From Lysinibacillus xylanilyticus (GTDB lineage: Bacteria > Bacillota > Bacilli > Bacillales_A > Planococcaceae), in assembly GCF_001708185.1 (NCBI RefSeq), contig NZ_MDDN01000002.1, positions 1 through 64,000 on the forward strand: a stretch of DNA of 64,000 nt, read 5' to 3'. A model generated the notes under the pieces. It saw only the letters and a program-made list of their open reading frames with translations. It did not search any database and was not told where the DNA came from. The translations under genes and the position numbers were made by a program. Each line of letters begins with the position of its first letter. The first letter of the stretch is position 1. Of this stretch, positions 1 through 9,278 are shown in pieces.

Positions 1-470
1 TTCCGTCACTCCGCCTTTTCTTTCCGTCGCTCTGCCGTCGCTCTGCCTTCTTTCCGTCACTCTGCTCTTTCTTTCCGTCACTCCGCCTTTTCTTTCCGTC
101 ACTCCGCCTTTTCTTTCCATCACTCTGCTCTTTCTTTCCGTCGCTCTGCCCTCTATCCGTAACTTTGCCCTTTCTATCCGTCACTCTGCTCTTTCTTTCC
201 GTCGCTCTGCCTTCTTTCCGTCACTCTGCTCTTTCTTTCCGTCACTCCGCCTTTTCTTTCCGTCACTCCGCCCTTTCTTTCCGTCGCTTTGCCTTCTTTC
301 CGTCGCTTTGCCTTCTTTCCGTCGCTCTGCTCTTTCTTTCCGTCACTTTGCCTTTTCTTTCCGTCGCTCTGCTCTTTCTTTCCGTCGCTTTGCTCTTTCT
401 TTCCGTCGCTTTGCCCTTTCTTTCCGCTGCCTTACTTTTGCTATCCGTCTCTTTTCCTTTTAAAAACCTA
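1..470. repeat. Degenerate 19-21-bp tandem repeat array
   Basis: The stretch from the window edge to about 470 is filled with imperfect copies of a 19-21-bp unit of the form TTTCCGTCRCTYTGCCYTT, pyrimidine-rich on the plus strand. Unit length varies, so several reading frames stay open for short distances and give leucine/phenylalanine/serine-rich translations that are artefacts. The array lies just beyond the terminator of the glycine cleavage operon. The same unit family recurs at 42.78-43.25 kb. The array continues off the left edge, so its full length is unknown. Confidence 0.85.
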
Positions 471-478
471 TCTAAAAT

Positions 479-523
479 AAAAAAAGACGTCCAACAAGTA
501 CGAAAATACTTATCGGACGTCTT
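479..523 (-). terminator. Rho-independent terminator of the gcv operon
   Basis: On the minus strand the arm AAGACGTCC pairs with GGACGTCTT around a second short stem, followed by a T run. It starts about 10 bases after the gcvPB stop codon. Confidence 0.85.
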
Positions 524-534
524 AATTCTATTAA

Positions 535-1998
535 TTATGCTTTTTGATAGCGCAGCACTGGTGTACGAGCAGCGCGTGTTTCGTCTAGGCGAGATACGAC
601 TGTTGTATGTGGTGCTTCTTGAACGATTGATGGATTTTCTTCTGCTTCTTTTGCAATTTGAATCATCACATCGCAGAATGCATCTAACGTTTCTTTAGAT
701 TCTGTTTCTGTTGGCTCAATCATTAACGCCTCTTCCACATTTAATGGGAAGTACGTTGTTGGTGGATGGTAGCCAAAGTCCAACAGACGTTTTGCTATAT
801 CTAGAGTACGAACGCCAAGTTTCTTTTGACGACGACCTGATAATACAAATTCATGCTTACAATGACGGTTATATGGTAGATCATAGAATGGCTCTAGGCG
901 ACGCATCATATAGTTTGCGTTTAGTACAGCGTATTCTGTTACAGCTTTTAAGCCATCTGGACCCATTGTACGGATATATGTGTATGCACGTACATTGATG
1001 CCAAAGTTACCATAATAAGGTTTAACACGTCCGATTGATTGTGGACGTTCGTAATCGAAGTGGTATGTTCCTTCTTCTGTTCTTACTAAAACTGGTTTTG
1101 GAAGGAATGGAATTAAGTCCGCTTTTACACCAACTGGACCTGAACCTGGGCCACCGCCACCGTGAGGGCCAGTAAATGTTTTGTGTAGATTTAAGTGTAC
1201 GCAGTCAAAGCCCATATCACCAGGACGCGCTTTACTCATAACTGCGTTTAAGTTTGCTCCATCATAGTATACTTTACCGCCAACAGAGTGAATTAGCTCT
1301 GCCATTTCGATAATGTTTTCTTCAAATAGACCAAGTGTATTTGGATTTGTCAGCATCAATGCCGCTGTGTCAGGACCAACTACTTTGCGTAAATCTTCAA
1401 TATCTACTAAACCATCTTCATCTGATTTAACAGTGATAGTTTCAAAGCCTGCAACTGTTGCCGATGCTGGGTTTGTACCGTGAGCTGAGTCAGGAACAAT
1501 GACTTTATTACGGTGACCTTCACCATTTGCTTCATGGAATGCGCGGATCATCATTAATGCTGTCCATTCACCATGAGCACCTGCTGCAGGTTGTAATGTC
1601 ACTTCATCCATACCTGTAATTTCAACTAATGACGTTTGTAGATCATAAAGAAGCTCCATCGCACCTTGAGTTGTTGATTCGTCCTGTAATGGGTGAACAT
1701 TAGCAAAACCTGAAATTCGTGCAACGGCCTCGTTAATTTTAGGATTATATTTCATTGTACAAGAACCAAGAGGATAGAAACCAGAGTCTACACCGTGGTT
1801 GCGACGAGAAAGTGCTGTATAGTGACGCATAATATCAAGTTCAGAAACCTCTGGTAATTCTGCCGCTTCCGCACGTACTAAGTTCGCAGGAAGTAAATCT
1901 GCAAGATCAACCTCTGGTACATCAAGTGCTTCTAAGCTATAGCCTACGCGACCTTCTTTGGAAATTTCAAAAATGAGTGATTGATTTTCGTTATGCAT
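535..1998 (-). CDS. gcvPB: Glycine dehydrogenase (decarboxylating) subunit 2
   Basis: This is the PLP-containing half of the two-subunit P-protein of the glycine cleavage system. It decarboxylates glycine and passes the aminomethyl group to the lipoyl H-protein. The PLP-lysine region [18 protein letters not shown] is intact, and the protein is close to full length against B. subtilis GcvPB (487 aa). I place the start at 1998 ([10 protein letters not shown]) because it aligns with the family N-terminus. A start 11 codons upstream would lie inside gcvPA. The start codon overlaps the end of gcvPA by 8 bases, so translation is probably coupled. It is the last gene of gcvT-gcvPA-gcvPB and is expected to follow the glycine riboswitch. 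The function is secure. Confidence 0.96.
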   Translation of the reverse strand: MHNENQSLIFEISKEGRVGYSLEALDVPEVDLADLLPANLVRAEAAELPEVSELDIMRHYTALSRRNHGVDSGFYPLGSCTMKYNPKINEAVARISGFANVHPLQDESTTQGAMELLYDLQTSLVEITGMDEVTLQPAAGAHGEWTALMMIRAFHEANGEGHRNKVIVPDSAHGTNPASATVAGFETITVKSDEDGLVDIEDLRKVVGPDTAALMLTNPNTLGLFEENIIEMAELIHSVGGKVYYDGANLNAVMSKARPGDMGFDCVHLNLHKTFTGPHGGGGPGSGPVGVKADLIPFLPKPVLVRTEEGTYHFDYERPQSIGRVKPYYGNFGINVRAYTYIRTMGPDGLKAVTEYAVLNANYMMRRLEPFYDLPYNRHCKHEFVLSGRRQKKLGVRTLDIAKRLLDFGYHPPTTYFPLNVEEALMIEPTETESKETLDAFCDVMIQIAKEAEENPSIVQEAPHTTVVSRLDETRAARTPVLRYQKA

Positions 1999-3337
1999 TA
2001 AGAGCCCCCATTTCTGCAACAAGTGCATCAATTTCTTCCTTCGTGCGTAATTCTGTTACTGCGATTAGCACGTGATTTTTAAGAGATTCATATGTTTGAC
2101 CTAAAGGATAGCCACCAATGATACCTTTTTCAATTAAGCCTTTATTGATTTCTTTCACACATTTATTTGTTTTCACAACGATTTCGTTAAAGTGTGCACC
2201 TTGGAATGCAACTGTAAAGCCTGCCGCTTCAAAAGCATTTTTAGCATAGCGTGTTTTCGCAATATTTTGAGTAGCCATTTCACGAACACCTTGTTTACCT
2301 AGAGCAGTCATTGCTGCAGATGCTGCAAGTGCAAGAAGTGCTTGGTTAGAACAAATATTAGAAGTTGCTTTATCACGACGGATATGCTGTTCACGCGCTT
2401 GTAATGTTAATACATAACCACGACGACCTTCCCCATCCACTGTTTCACCAACCAGACGGCCTGGAACTTTACGCATAAGCTTAGTTGTTACGGCAAAGAA
2501 ACCACAGTGTGGACCACCGAATGCTTCAGCAATACCAAAGACCTGTGCATCCCCTACACAAATATCAGCACCAAGTTTACCAGGTGGTGTTAAAATACCT
2601 AGTGCAAGCGGATTTGAAGATACAACAAATAAACTTTTTGCCTCATGTGCAATGTCGCCAATTACTTGTAGGTCCTCTATTTGACCAAAGAAGTTTGGAT
2701 ATTGTGTAATTACAGCTGCTGTATTATCATCGATTAGTTCTTTTAAAGCTGCTACATCTGTCACACCATCTTTTTGAGGAACTGTAACAATTTCAATGGA
2801 TTGGCCGTATGCATATGTAGCAACAACATCTCGATACTCAGGGTGAACCGTTTCAGATACTAAAATTTTCTTACGGCGTGTATGTCCAGCTGCAAGCATG
2901 CCTGCCTCAGCTAGTGCTGTTCCCCCATCATACATAGAAGAGTTTGCTAGATCCATACCTGTAAGCTCTGCAATCATCGTTTGGAATTCAAAAATTGCTT
3001 GTAATTCCCCTTGCGAAATTTCTGGTTGATACGGAGTATACGCTGTGTAGAACTCTGAACGAGAAATAACATGGTCCACGATAATTGGCTTATAGTGATT
3101 GTATACGCCTGCACCTAAAAACGATACGTTAGCATTTGTATCCTTATTTTTTGCAGCAAGTGCCGATAATTCTTTTAATAAAGCTGACTCTGATTTTGCA
3201 TCTTTAATATCATATAGGCCTTTAAAACGTACTTTTTCTGGAATATCCTCAAATAACTCATCAACTGAAGATACACCAATTACGTCTAACATTTCTTGTT
3301 TATCTTGCTCCGTCATAGGTAAATAACGATGTTTCAT
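1991..3337 (-). CDS. gcvPA: Glycine dehydrogenase (decarboxylating) subunit 1
   Basis: This is the N-terminal-type half of the split P-protein, which forms a heterotetramer with GcvPB. The 448-aa protein matches the B. subtilis homologue along its whole length, from the MKHRYLP start to the [14 protein letters not shown] end. It carries the conserved [14 protein letters not shown] and [11 protein letters not shown] segments. It begins 25 bases after the gcvT stop and overlaps gcvPB by 8 bases, as usual in Firmicutes where the P-protein is split. The cytosolic complex makes 5,10-methylene-THF, CO2 and ammonia from glycine. Confidence 0.96.
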   Translation of the reverse strand: MKHRYLPMTEQDKQEMLDVIGVSSVDELFEDIPEKVRFKGLYDIKDAKSESALLKELSALAAKNKDTNANVSFLGAGVYNHYKPIIVDHVISRSEFYTAYTPYQPEISQGELQAIFEFQTMIAELTGMDLANSSMYDGGTALAEAGMLAAGHTRRKKILVSETVHPEYRDVVATYAYGQSIEIVTVPQKDGVTDVAALKELIDDNTAAVITQYPNFFGQIEDLQVIGDIAHEAKSLFVVSSNPLALGILTPPGKLGADICVGDAQVFGIAEAFGGPHCGFFAVTTKLMRKVPGRLVGETVDGEGRRGYVLTLQAREQHIRRDKATSNICSNQALLALAASAAMTALGKQGVREMATQNIAKTRYAKNAFEAAGFTVAFQGAHFNEIVVKTNKCVKEINKGLIEKGIIGGYPLGQTYESLKNHVLIAVTELRTKEEIDALVAEMGALNA

Positions 3338-3362
3338 AAATGTAGCTCCCTCTTTTCAAATA

Positions 3363-4466
3363 TTATTTTGAACGCTTGTAAAACGGTGTTTCTACTGTCA
3401 CTACCTTTAAGTGCTTACCACGAATTTCGATTTCTAATTCAGTTCCGATAGTTGCGAATTGGCTGTCAATTAATGCGTTACCAACATTACGTTTAGAAGA
3501 AGGAAGTTGAGTACCTGTTGTCACTTCACCGATTTCCTTACCGTCCTTAAATACTTTATAGCCATGTCGAGGAATTCCTTTATCGATCATTTCAATGCCC
3601 ACAATTTTACGTGACAGTCCATTCTCTTTTTGCGTCACTAATGCATCATGACCAAGAAAGTCTTCTTTATTTAATTTCACAGCAAAGCCAATACCCGCCT
3701 CAAGAGGTGAAATTGTCGCTGATAGCTCTTGCCCATATAATGGAAGACCTGCTTCAAAACGAAGTGTATCACGGCATCCTAAACCAGCTGGCACAACGCC
3801 TTTGTCTTTTCCAGCCTCTAAGATTTTATCCCATAACGCTTTAATATCTTCTGGAGAGCCGTATAATTCAAAACCATCTTCTCCTGTGTAACCACTACGA
3901 GAGACTAATGCTTTATGACCAGCAACTTCAACATCTGCTTGGAAGCGGAAGTATTTAATGGCACTTACATCAGTAGCTGTTAATGATTGAAGTACCTCTT
4001 CTGCTAATGGACCTTGAAGGGCAATTTGTGCATAAGCAGAAGATTGATTGTCGATTGTGACATCAAATTGATGTTGATTTTCCATCATCCAATCATAATC
4101 TTTTTCGATATTTGCAGCATTGACGCACAATAAATAATGCTCATCGGCTAATTTATATGTTAGTAAGTCATCGACAACACCACCATCTTCATAGCACATT
4201 GCATTGTATTGCGCTTGACCTACTGCAATCTTCGAAATATCATTTGTCAAAAGATTTTGTAAAAAATTTAGAGAATCAGGACCAGTTACTAAAATTTCAC
4301 CCATATGTGATACATCAAATAAACCTGCACGATTACGTACTGCATCATGCTCTTCCTTAATAGAAGAAAATTGTACTGGTAATTCCCATCCACCGAAGTC
4401 AATTGTTTTACCACCATATTTTGCGTATTCGTCAAATAGAGGTGTACGTTGTAATTCGTTCGTCAT
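3363..4466 (-). CDS. gcvT: Aminomethyltransferase (glycine cleavage T-protein)
   Basis: T-protein releases ammonia from the aminomethyl-lipoyl H-protein and transfers the methylene group to tetrahydrofolate. At 367 aa it has the family's usual length, with an N-terminal [14 protein letters not shown], the folate-binding [16 protein letters not shown] segment and a C-terminal GcvT_C domain ([21 protein letters not shown] region). A strong AGGGGGC Shine-Dalgarno lies 7 bases before the ATG. It is the first gene of the operon and directly follows the glycine riboswitch. Confidence 0.97.
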   Translation of the reverse strand: MTNELQRTPLFDEYAKYGGKTIDFGGWELPVQFSSIKEEHDAVRNRAGLFDVSHMGEILVTGPDSLNFLQNLLTNDISKIAVGQAQYNAMCYEDGGVVDDLLTYKLADEHYLLCVNAANIEKDYDWMMENQHQFDVTIDNQSSAYAQIALQGPLAEEVLQSLTATDVSAIKYFRFQADVEVAGHKALVSRSGYTGEDGFELYGSPEDIKALWDKILEAGKDKGVVPAGLGCRDTLRFEAGLPLYGQELSATISPLEAGIGFAVKLNKEDFLGHDALVTQKENGLSRKIVGIEMIDKGIPRHGYKVFKDGKEIGEVTTGTQLPSSKRNVGNALIDSQFATIGTELEIEIRGKHLKVVTVETPFYKRSK

Positions 4467-4584
4467 TCTTTTTGCCCCCTTATTGTTAGTTCCATTTTTA
4501 CTGGTAGTAGTTCGTCTGTTTTTGTATTAGTACAATGAATGTTCTGCCAATTCATTTAAATGCTTAAACAAAACATTTTGACAT

Positions 4585-4624
4585 AAAAAAAGACAGACGA
4601 ACCCCTTTTCGGGATTCTCTGTCC
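4585..4624 (-). terminator. Riboswitch expression-platform terminator
   Basis: The minus-strand transcript ends with an imperfect GACAGAGAATCCC / GGGGTTCGTCTGTC hairpin and seven T residues. The 5' arm uses the GGACAGAG end of the second glycine aptamer. Glycine binding should therefore decide whether this hairpin forms, with bound aptamers turning the operon on. Confidence 0.8.
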
Positions 4625-4812
4625 TTGCACCTGAAAGTTACACCAGACTGGCTCGCATTGTTACAATGCCAATCAGCCGGCTTTCTCCTTCGGTGGCTGT
4701 TGTAATACAGCTCTCTCCAGAGTTGCGTCTTGTACGAGTCCTTTTACCTGAGAGATTCATAACCTTTGCTACTTGCTCCTTCGGTGACGTCTACAACGTT
4801 CTCTCCCCGCAC
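4600..4812 (-). promoter_or_regulatory. Tandem glycine riboswitch (gcvT motif)
   Basis: Two consecutive glycine aptamers are readable on the minus strand upstream of gcvT. The first runs from GGGGAGAACG near 4811 through CACCGAAGGAGCAAG to CTCTCAGGTAAAAGGAC. The second runs from CTCTGGAGAG through CACCGAAGGAGAAAGCC to TTTCAGGTGCAAGGACAGAG. These are the conserved gcvT riboswitch boxes. The tandem arrangement followed by a terminator is the usual ON switch for glycine degradation genes. Confidence 0.95.
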
Positions 4813-4962
4813 AATCATCCGCCCAAGATTTATCTTGGTACTATTTAGTATTCAATGAACTTTTAGTTACTTATTTGTCTATATCCTAACATTAATTGCA
4901 TTGAAAAGGCAATCATTTTTTAAATTATAATAAAACACGAACATTAAATTTAATTTAAAATG

Positions 4963-5478
4963 TTATCGTTCGCCTTTCAACCTTTTAACTTGGAATACTA
5001 AATACTCAAGAATTTGACGGATTGTCCTACTCTCTGTTAACACCTGTATATGTCCTGCCTCACGATAGAACTTTCTTCTGTAATGATACAGATTCTCTAG
5101 CTCCTCTTTTGTTGAACTCTGTACGATTGGTCTATTTGGATCATGCTGTATTCGTTTGTAAATATCTTCGAATGTCGCATCTAAAAAAAACACGAGTCCG
5201 CTGCGTCTCATTATTTTTCGATTTTCAGCATTGACTGCAACCCCACCACCTGTTGAAATAATACAAGCTTCGTCTCGAAAATTTTCTAAAAATTCTGTTT
5301 CTATTTCTCGAAAACGTACTTCTCCGTATTTTTCAAATATTTGTGGGATTGTCATACCTTGCTGCCTAACAATTTCACGATCCATATCATAATATGGCAT
5401 CTTTAGCAAATAGCTTAAACGTCTTCCTAACGCACTTTTCCCGCAGCCCATAAAGCCAACTAAATATATTTTTCGCAT
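4963..5478 (-). CDS. aroK: Shikimate kinase
   Basis: The enzyme phosphorylates shikimate to shikimate 3-phosphate in the aromatic amino acid pathway. The protein starts MRKIYLVGFMGCGKS, with Walker A at residues 9-15. It has the DMD motif in MPYYDMDREIV, the GGG substrate loop (STGGGVA) and a lid region RIQHDPNRP. I use 5478 because AAGGTG lies 6 bases before it; an upstream GTG at 5487 sits inside that Shine-Dalgarno. At 171 aa the length is normal. It directly follows the comG cluster, as in many Bacillales. Confidence 0.93.
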   Translation of the reverse strand: MRKIYLVGFMGCGKSALGRRLSYLLKMPYYDMDREIVRQQGMTIPQIFEKYGEVRFREIETEFLENFRDEACIISTGGGVAVNAENRKIMRRSGLVFFLDATFEDIYKRIQHDPNRPIVQSSTKEELENLYHYRRKFYREAGHIQVLTESRTIRQILEYLVFQVKRLKGER

Positions 5479-5497
5479 TCGAATCACCTTCTTATAA

Positions 5498-5698
5498 CTA
5501 CGATTCTACACTGTCTGACAAAATTTGTCCCAATAAATTTATCGTAGCTCGAACATTCATCTTTTCTAGCCCTTCATATGTTCGAAACTGAATTTCATAA
5601 GACGTATAATACGTAAGAACAAAAGTAGTTACAAAAAATAATAATGCAATTGCGATTAAAAAAATAGCCCCTCTGTCATTTTTCAATAATTGGTACAT
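5498..5698 (-). CDS. comGG: Competence minor pseudopilin ComGG-like
   Basis: This is a 66-aa protein in the comGG position, last in the com operon. It has a short charged N-terminus (LLKNDRGAI) followed by one strongly hydrophobic segment (IFLIAIALLFFVTTFVL), like other ComG pseudopilins. It is much shorter than B. subtilis ComGG (about 124 aa). The start at 5698 is preceded by AAAGGAG, with 10 bases between. It overlaps comGF by 23 bases. The assignment rests mainly on position and N-terminal topology. It would be cut off from the comGA promoter by the island. Confidence 0.65.
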   Translation of the reverse strand: MYQLLKNDRGAIFLIAIALLFFVTTFVLTYYTSYEIQFRTYEGLEKMNVRATINLLGQILSDSVES

Positions 5699-6101
5699 AG
5701 AAGGTTCGCTCCTTTTGGATACCGCTTGGAAATTCAACAGCTACCGTTAACATATTTTTTTCATATTTGAACTGGCATTTATTTATACCAATTAACATTG
5801 GCACATGACCACCCTTTACTTGATCACGAATTAGATTGCTATAACAATCAATATTATGAATGGTATCTGCCGTTTGAAAAGTTATTCTCTTTTGATCTTT
5901 TCGAATCGTAAATGATGAAATATCCTCTAAATATATATTCAAATCATAAGCAAATAGCTCCCACTTCGATTGTTCATCAGAAAGTACCGTTGTTTTCATT
6001 TCTGCGAACCAAAGCATAATGAAAACAACAAGATGAGCAATAAGCACAAAAACAACTAATTGAAACAACGCTTCTAATAATGTATAGCCCCGCTCATTCA
6101 T
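5676..6101 (-). CDS. comGF: Competence minor pseudopilin ComGF
   Basis: The N-terminus MNERGYTLLEALFQLVVFVLI is a class III prepilin leader: a short basic leader, G before the cleavage point, then hydrophobic, with E at +5. The rest, with FTIRKDQKRITFQTAD and a cysteine pair (IDCYSN, INKCQF), fits ComGF. I choose 6101 because AGGTGA precedes that ATG by 5 bases. The upstream GTG at 6110 overlaps the Shine-Dalgarno. It would be processed by the ComC peptidase and assembled in the DNA-uptake pseudopilus. It overlaps comGE by 8 bases. Confidence 0.85.
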   Translation of the reverse strand: MNERGYTLLEALFQLVVFVLIAHLVVFIMLWFAEMKTTVLSDEQSKWELFAYDLNIYLEDISSFTIRKDQKRITFQTADTIHNIDCYSNLIRDQVKGGHVPMLIGINKCQFKYEKNMLTVAVEFPSGIQKERTFYVPIIEK

Positions 6102-6411
6102 CGACTTCACCTGTCAACTGGATGCATTTTTTACGCAATTCTCGTGTATTTTGAAAGCTTACACATATCCCCTGCCCATCAAAAGCCCAATTATATTCTA
6201 CATTTTCGATTGTTTTAGAGCCTTCCACTTGCTGTAAAGAGCGATAGTGCTTTAAGCCCTCATAGGCCGTTTCAGCTGCTATAACCTCTAGCTTCTTGTT
6301 GTAAAGAGTTGTTTTCATAGTGTAGCTAATGGGTATTAATGTCGTGCATAAAAACATGACAATGACCACTGATAGAATCGTTTCAACAAATGAATAACCA
6401 GATTCATTCAA
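6094..6411 (-). CDS. comGE: Competence minor pseudopilin ComGE
   Basis: This is a 105-aa prepilin-like protein. The N-terminus MNESGYSFVETILSVVIVMF carries the G/YSFVE processing signature and one membrane segment. A GGGAGG Shine-Dalgarno lies upstream, inside the end of comGD, and both ends overlap their neighbours by 8 bases. Position between comGD and comGF and length match ComGE. It is a minor component of the competence type IV pilus-like structure. Confidence 0.8.
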   Translation of the reverse strand: MNESGYSFVETILSVVIVMFLCTTLIPISYTMKTTLYNKKLEVIAAETAYEGLKHYRSLQQVEGSKTIENVEYNWAFDGQGICVSFQNTRELRKKCIQLTGEVDE

Positions 6412-6844
6412 CTCTCGACCTCCCTCGCCCTAACGTAATCACAACTTTTTTAATGCCCTGGGGTGTATTAAAATAAATAGACCCTGGAGTCATGATGTTC
6501 CCATAGTAGTTAAATATAATCGTGTGCACCGAACTCGAATCAGGAATGAATTCAACCCCTTTCGGAAAAGGGCGTGCATATAATTCGGTATAAAAATCTT
6601 TTTTAATGATATATCTTTTTGATGAACTCTCAAACTTCATCGAAATATATTCTCTTTGATGCATACTATAAGTTTGTATATATTGAATATCTAATTGAAT
6701 TTGTGAAAAAAATTGTTCAAGCTCCCGATTTTCCGCTGCTTTTAACGAATACTTTACGACAATTACTGACAAACACATAACGATAAACAATACCATTAGC
6801 ATTTCAACAAACGTAAAGCCACGCTCACTTTTTATAACAACCAT
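6404..6844 (-). CDS. comGD: Competence minor pseudopilin ComGD
   Basis: A 146-aa protein with the prepilin leader VVIKSERGFTFVEMLMVLF, giving cleavage after G9 and E at +5. The C-terminal part is GspH-like in size. The start codon overlaps the comGC stop as TAATG, implying translational coupling. It belongs to the ComG pseudopilus that carries transforming DNA through the wall. Confidence 0.87.
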   Translation of the reverse strand: MVVIKSERGFTFVEMLMVLFIVMCLSVIVVKYSLKAAENRELEQFFSQIQLDIQYIQTYSMHQREYISMKFESSSKRYIIKKDFYTELYARPFPKGVEFIPDSSSVHTIIFNYYGNIMTPGSIYFNTPQGIKKVVITLGRGRSRVE

Positions 6845-7182
6845 TATCCACCAGAACCTGTTTCAGCAGAGGTCTTTGCTAATCGTACTTCCCCTTCATT
6901 AGTGATCATAATCTCTTCCTTATTAGGACAGGTCGTTTCATTTTTCTTTAAATAGCCTTTTGCTACTAAATCTTCAATAGTTGGATAAACCATAAAATCT
7001 ACTCGATACGCCTCTACCTGCCCCTGCACCATGCTAATATATGCTTTACAGCCCTTCTCATCGATCGTAGCAAAATGTTTCGTAACGTTTGGAATTGTGA
7101 TTAAAATTAATATTGATATAATCAACAAGACTATTAGCATTTCGATCAAAGTAAATCCGGCTTGCTGCTTTATACGTTTCAT
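6844..7182 (-). CDS. comGC: Competence major pseudopilin ComGC
   Basis: The leader MKRIKQQAGFTLIEMLIVLL is a textbook type IV prepilin signal, with cleavage between G9 and F10 and E14. The 112-aa length matches ComGC, the main pseudopilus subunit. There are two cysteines (KGCKAY, TTCPNK) consistent with the intramolecular disulfide of this family. It starts 10 bases after the comGB stop. Confidence 0.93.
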   Translation of the reverse strand: MKRIKQQAGFTLIEMLIVLLIISILILITIPNVTKHFATIDEKGCKAYISMVQGQVEAYRVDFMVYPTIEDLVAKGYLKKNETTCPNKEEIMITNEGEVRLAKTSAETGSGG

Positions 7183-7192
7183 TATTATCCTC

Positions 7193-8266
7193 CTAAACTA
7201 GTTCAATCATGTTATATATTGGTAATAATAAACTGACATATGCGGCAACTATGCACAGTGCAATAATGATAAAAAAGCTCGGCTGCACAAACGCAAGGAT
7301 TTTATGCAATAGCTGCTCCTGCTTTTCTGTCAATAATTCGCTATACAATATTAGCTCTTTCCCTAAATAGCCACTGTTTTCTCCATGCTCAACAAATGTC
7401 GAGAAATCCTTCTGCCAAACTGCCATCAAATTTACAGCTTGTGTTAACGTATCACCGAAAACAACACGTTCCTTTATACATCGAGCCAGATATTGGAGAA
7501 ATGGTTGAAGTCGCTGCTCCTCTAAAATTTGTAGACTTGCCTGTAAAGAAAATCCACTTTGTAGCAGACTTCCTAAATACGCAGCAAATTGTCTCGTCAA
7601 AGATATTCTTACCCAAATCCGAATAAATGGGGTTTTTAGGATCATATTTAGCTGGTGAGCAATTGGTTGTCGTTTGAGATAAAGCTGAAAAATCAAAATG
7701 CTACAAATTACTGCTATCGCTACGACAATTAGAGCATCAGGAAAATGTAACAGTATTTTTGACAAAGCAACGCTCGTCTCCTCTGTGCCGGTAGTTCGAT
7801 TTGCCACCATTTTTTCTATATTGGGAAAAAATACGGTGCGAAATACTAAAAACAACAGCAACAAAAATAGTATGAGTACCATTGGATACAAGAGTAGCTT
7901 CATTAATTTTTTCTTTGTGGACTCACTCAAAGCCATTTGCTTAGCCACACCTTTTAGCGTCTCAATCATATGGCCATTGTTTTCTGCAACTGTAATAGCC
8001 ACTAAATGCTGTTTTGAAATATGCAAAGCTTCAAGAACTCCCGAAACACCGACTCCTTGCCTCAGCTTCTCATTGATTAGCTTTTGTATTTCTTCATGTG
8101 CTTTAATATGATGGGGCAATAGAATAGAAATAGCTTGCGGGAATAAATAGCCTTCCTGCATTAGCACGCTTAATCGACTAAAAAAACGAGCTTGTTCCTT
8201 TACTTGCCAAATTGTCGCCTTTTTATATTCAAAACGAATTCTCTCAATAAACTTTTGTATTCGCAT
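7193..8266 (-). CDS. comGB: Competence type IV pilus assembly platform protein ComGB
   Basis: A 357-aa polytopic membrane protein of the T2SSF/PilC family. Two homologous cytoplasmic domains (about residues 25-125 and 225-330) alternate with membrane segments near 140-165, 175-195 and 335-355 (AFVQPSFFIIIALCIVAAYV). The VTVAENNGHMIETL and FVEHGENSGYLGKEL repeats are the paired family motifs. The start overlaps the 3' end of comGA by 23 bases. It should anchor the ComGA ATPase, which is broken here, so the protein probably has no working motor. Confidence 0.92.
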   Translation of the reverse strand: MRIQKFIERIRFEYKKATIWQVKEQARFFSRLSVLMQEGYLFPQAISILLPHHIKAHEEIQKLINEKLRQGVGVSGVLEALHISKQHLVAITVAENNGHMIETLKGVAKQMALSESTKKKLMKLLLYPMVLILFLLLLFLVFRTVFFPNIEKMVANRTTGTEETSVALSKILLHFPDALIVVAIAVICSILIFQLYLKRQPIAHQLNMILKTPFIRIWVRISLTRQFAAYLGSLLQSGFSLQASLQILEEQRLQPFLQYLARCIKERVVFGDTLTQAVNLMAVWQKDFSTFVEHGENSGYLGKELILYSELLTEKQEQLLHKILAFVQPSFFIIIALCIVAAYVSLLLPIYNMIELV

Positions 8267-9028
8267 AGTTCTGGCTCTCGATTAATTCTCTTTGACCTGT
8301 AAGCGTTACATCATGTGGTAGCTCAAAGCTAGTTTTTTGCTTAATTGCCTGAAGGGCACTTTGAAGATGAGCGTTGCTTAATATTTCAAACAATGCGCGA
8401 CGTTCTTCCTGGTTAATTGGCGATTGGAAAAGTGTTTGAGCAACAACACCTACCACAGTTTGACGAAGTTCTTCTACTGAAACGCCTAAGTCCATGAATC
8501 GATAAAGGCAATTGACTGAATCCTTGGCATGAATCGTCGTTACCACTAAATGACCTGTTAACGAAGCCTCGATTGCGACTTTCGCTGTCTCTTTATCACG
8601 TATTTCTCCAATCATAATAATGTCAGGTGAGTGGCGTAAAATAGCCTTTAAGCCTGTCGCATATGTAACACCAGCTCGTTCATTCACCTGAATCTGAAGT
8701 AGATTAGCCTGATTATTTTCTACAGGATCCTCTAATGAAATGACGTGTCTATTTAACTCTGAAGAACAATAATGGATCAAAGAATACAAAGAGGTTGACT
8801 TACCAGAGCCTGTTGCACCAGTGAAACATAATAGCCCTTGTCGGTGTTTCACAAGTTCCATTAACATCTCTGCCGCATGCTTGGAATAAGATAGGGAAGT
8901 AAGTGGGAAAGTATGATTTTGCAAAAGAAGCCGGATAATTAGACTTTCTTTTAAAAATACTGAGGGAAGTGTAGAGACACGGAAGGCATATTGATCTTGT
9001 TCCATAGCTTTATGGAAGGCGCCACTTT
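8244..9028 (-). pseudogene. comGA: comGA, 3' fragment (traffic ATPase, split by island)
   Basis: This is the C-terminal three quarters of the competence secretion ATPase. It holds Walker A (FTGATGSGKSTSLY), the Asp box/Walker B (DIIMIGEIRDKET) and the His box (HLVVTTIHAKDS). In-frame comGA homology can be read up to CAA-AGT-GGC-GCC (codons Q-S-G-A) at about 9028, after which the sequence is island DNA with a stop 18 bases further upstream. An internal ATG at 9005 could restart translation but would lack the N-terminal domain. Joined to the fragment at 21900-22135, the gene would encode about 340 aa, against 356 in B. subtilis. Confidence 0.93.
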
Positions 9029-9087
9029 GGTTTTATTAAAAGTCAAGAAATTAATTAAAGTACCCGATAACTAGATATCCAATTATA

Positions 9088-9106
9088 ATGTCACACATTA
9101 TATAGG
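9088..9106 (+). repeat. Subterminal inverted repeat, right end of the island
   Basis: ATGTCACACATTATATAGG, read inward, begins 60 bases from the right junction. It matches the inward-reading sequence at the left end (21840 to 21821, minus strand) at 14 of its first 17 positions, including the 10-mer ACATTATATA. It is probably a recombinase-binding site. Confidence 0.65.
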
Positions 9107-9110
9107 TATT

Positions 9111-9161
9111 AAGAAAAGGATAGATGAACAGGAATTATACCTGTTTGTATCTATCCTTTTT
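9111..9161. terminator. Terminator at the right end of the island
   Basis: The hairpin pairs AAAAGGATAGAT with ATCTATCCTTTT and has an inner ACAGG/CCTGT stem and T-rich flanks. It would stop transcripts leaving the HEPN-motif gene before they reach the comGA 3' fragment, so comGB-comGG should be silenced unless another promoter exists. Confidence 0.75.
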
Positions 9162-9278
9162 GCGCACCATATGACCACATTAACTACTACAACATTAAAT
9201 TTCCCTCCACTAATACCACAACAAATAATCATTTGTTTCTTCAATAATCGCGCTCTTGAATTGAATAACTAATATATA

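Noticed and set aside
165..698. Leucine/serine-rich protein at the left edge
   Set aside because: It is translated repeat array running into the antisense of gcvPB, with no start signal.
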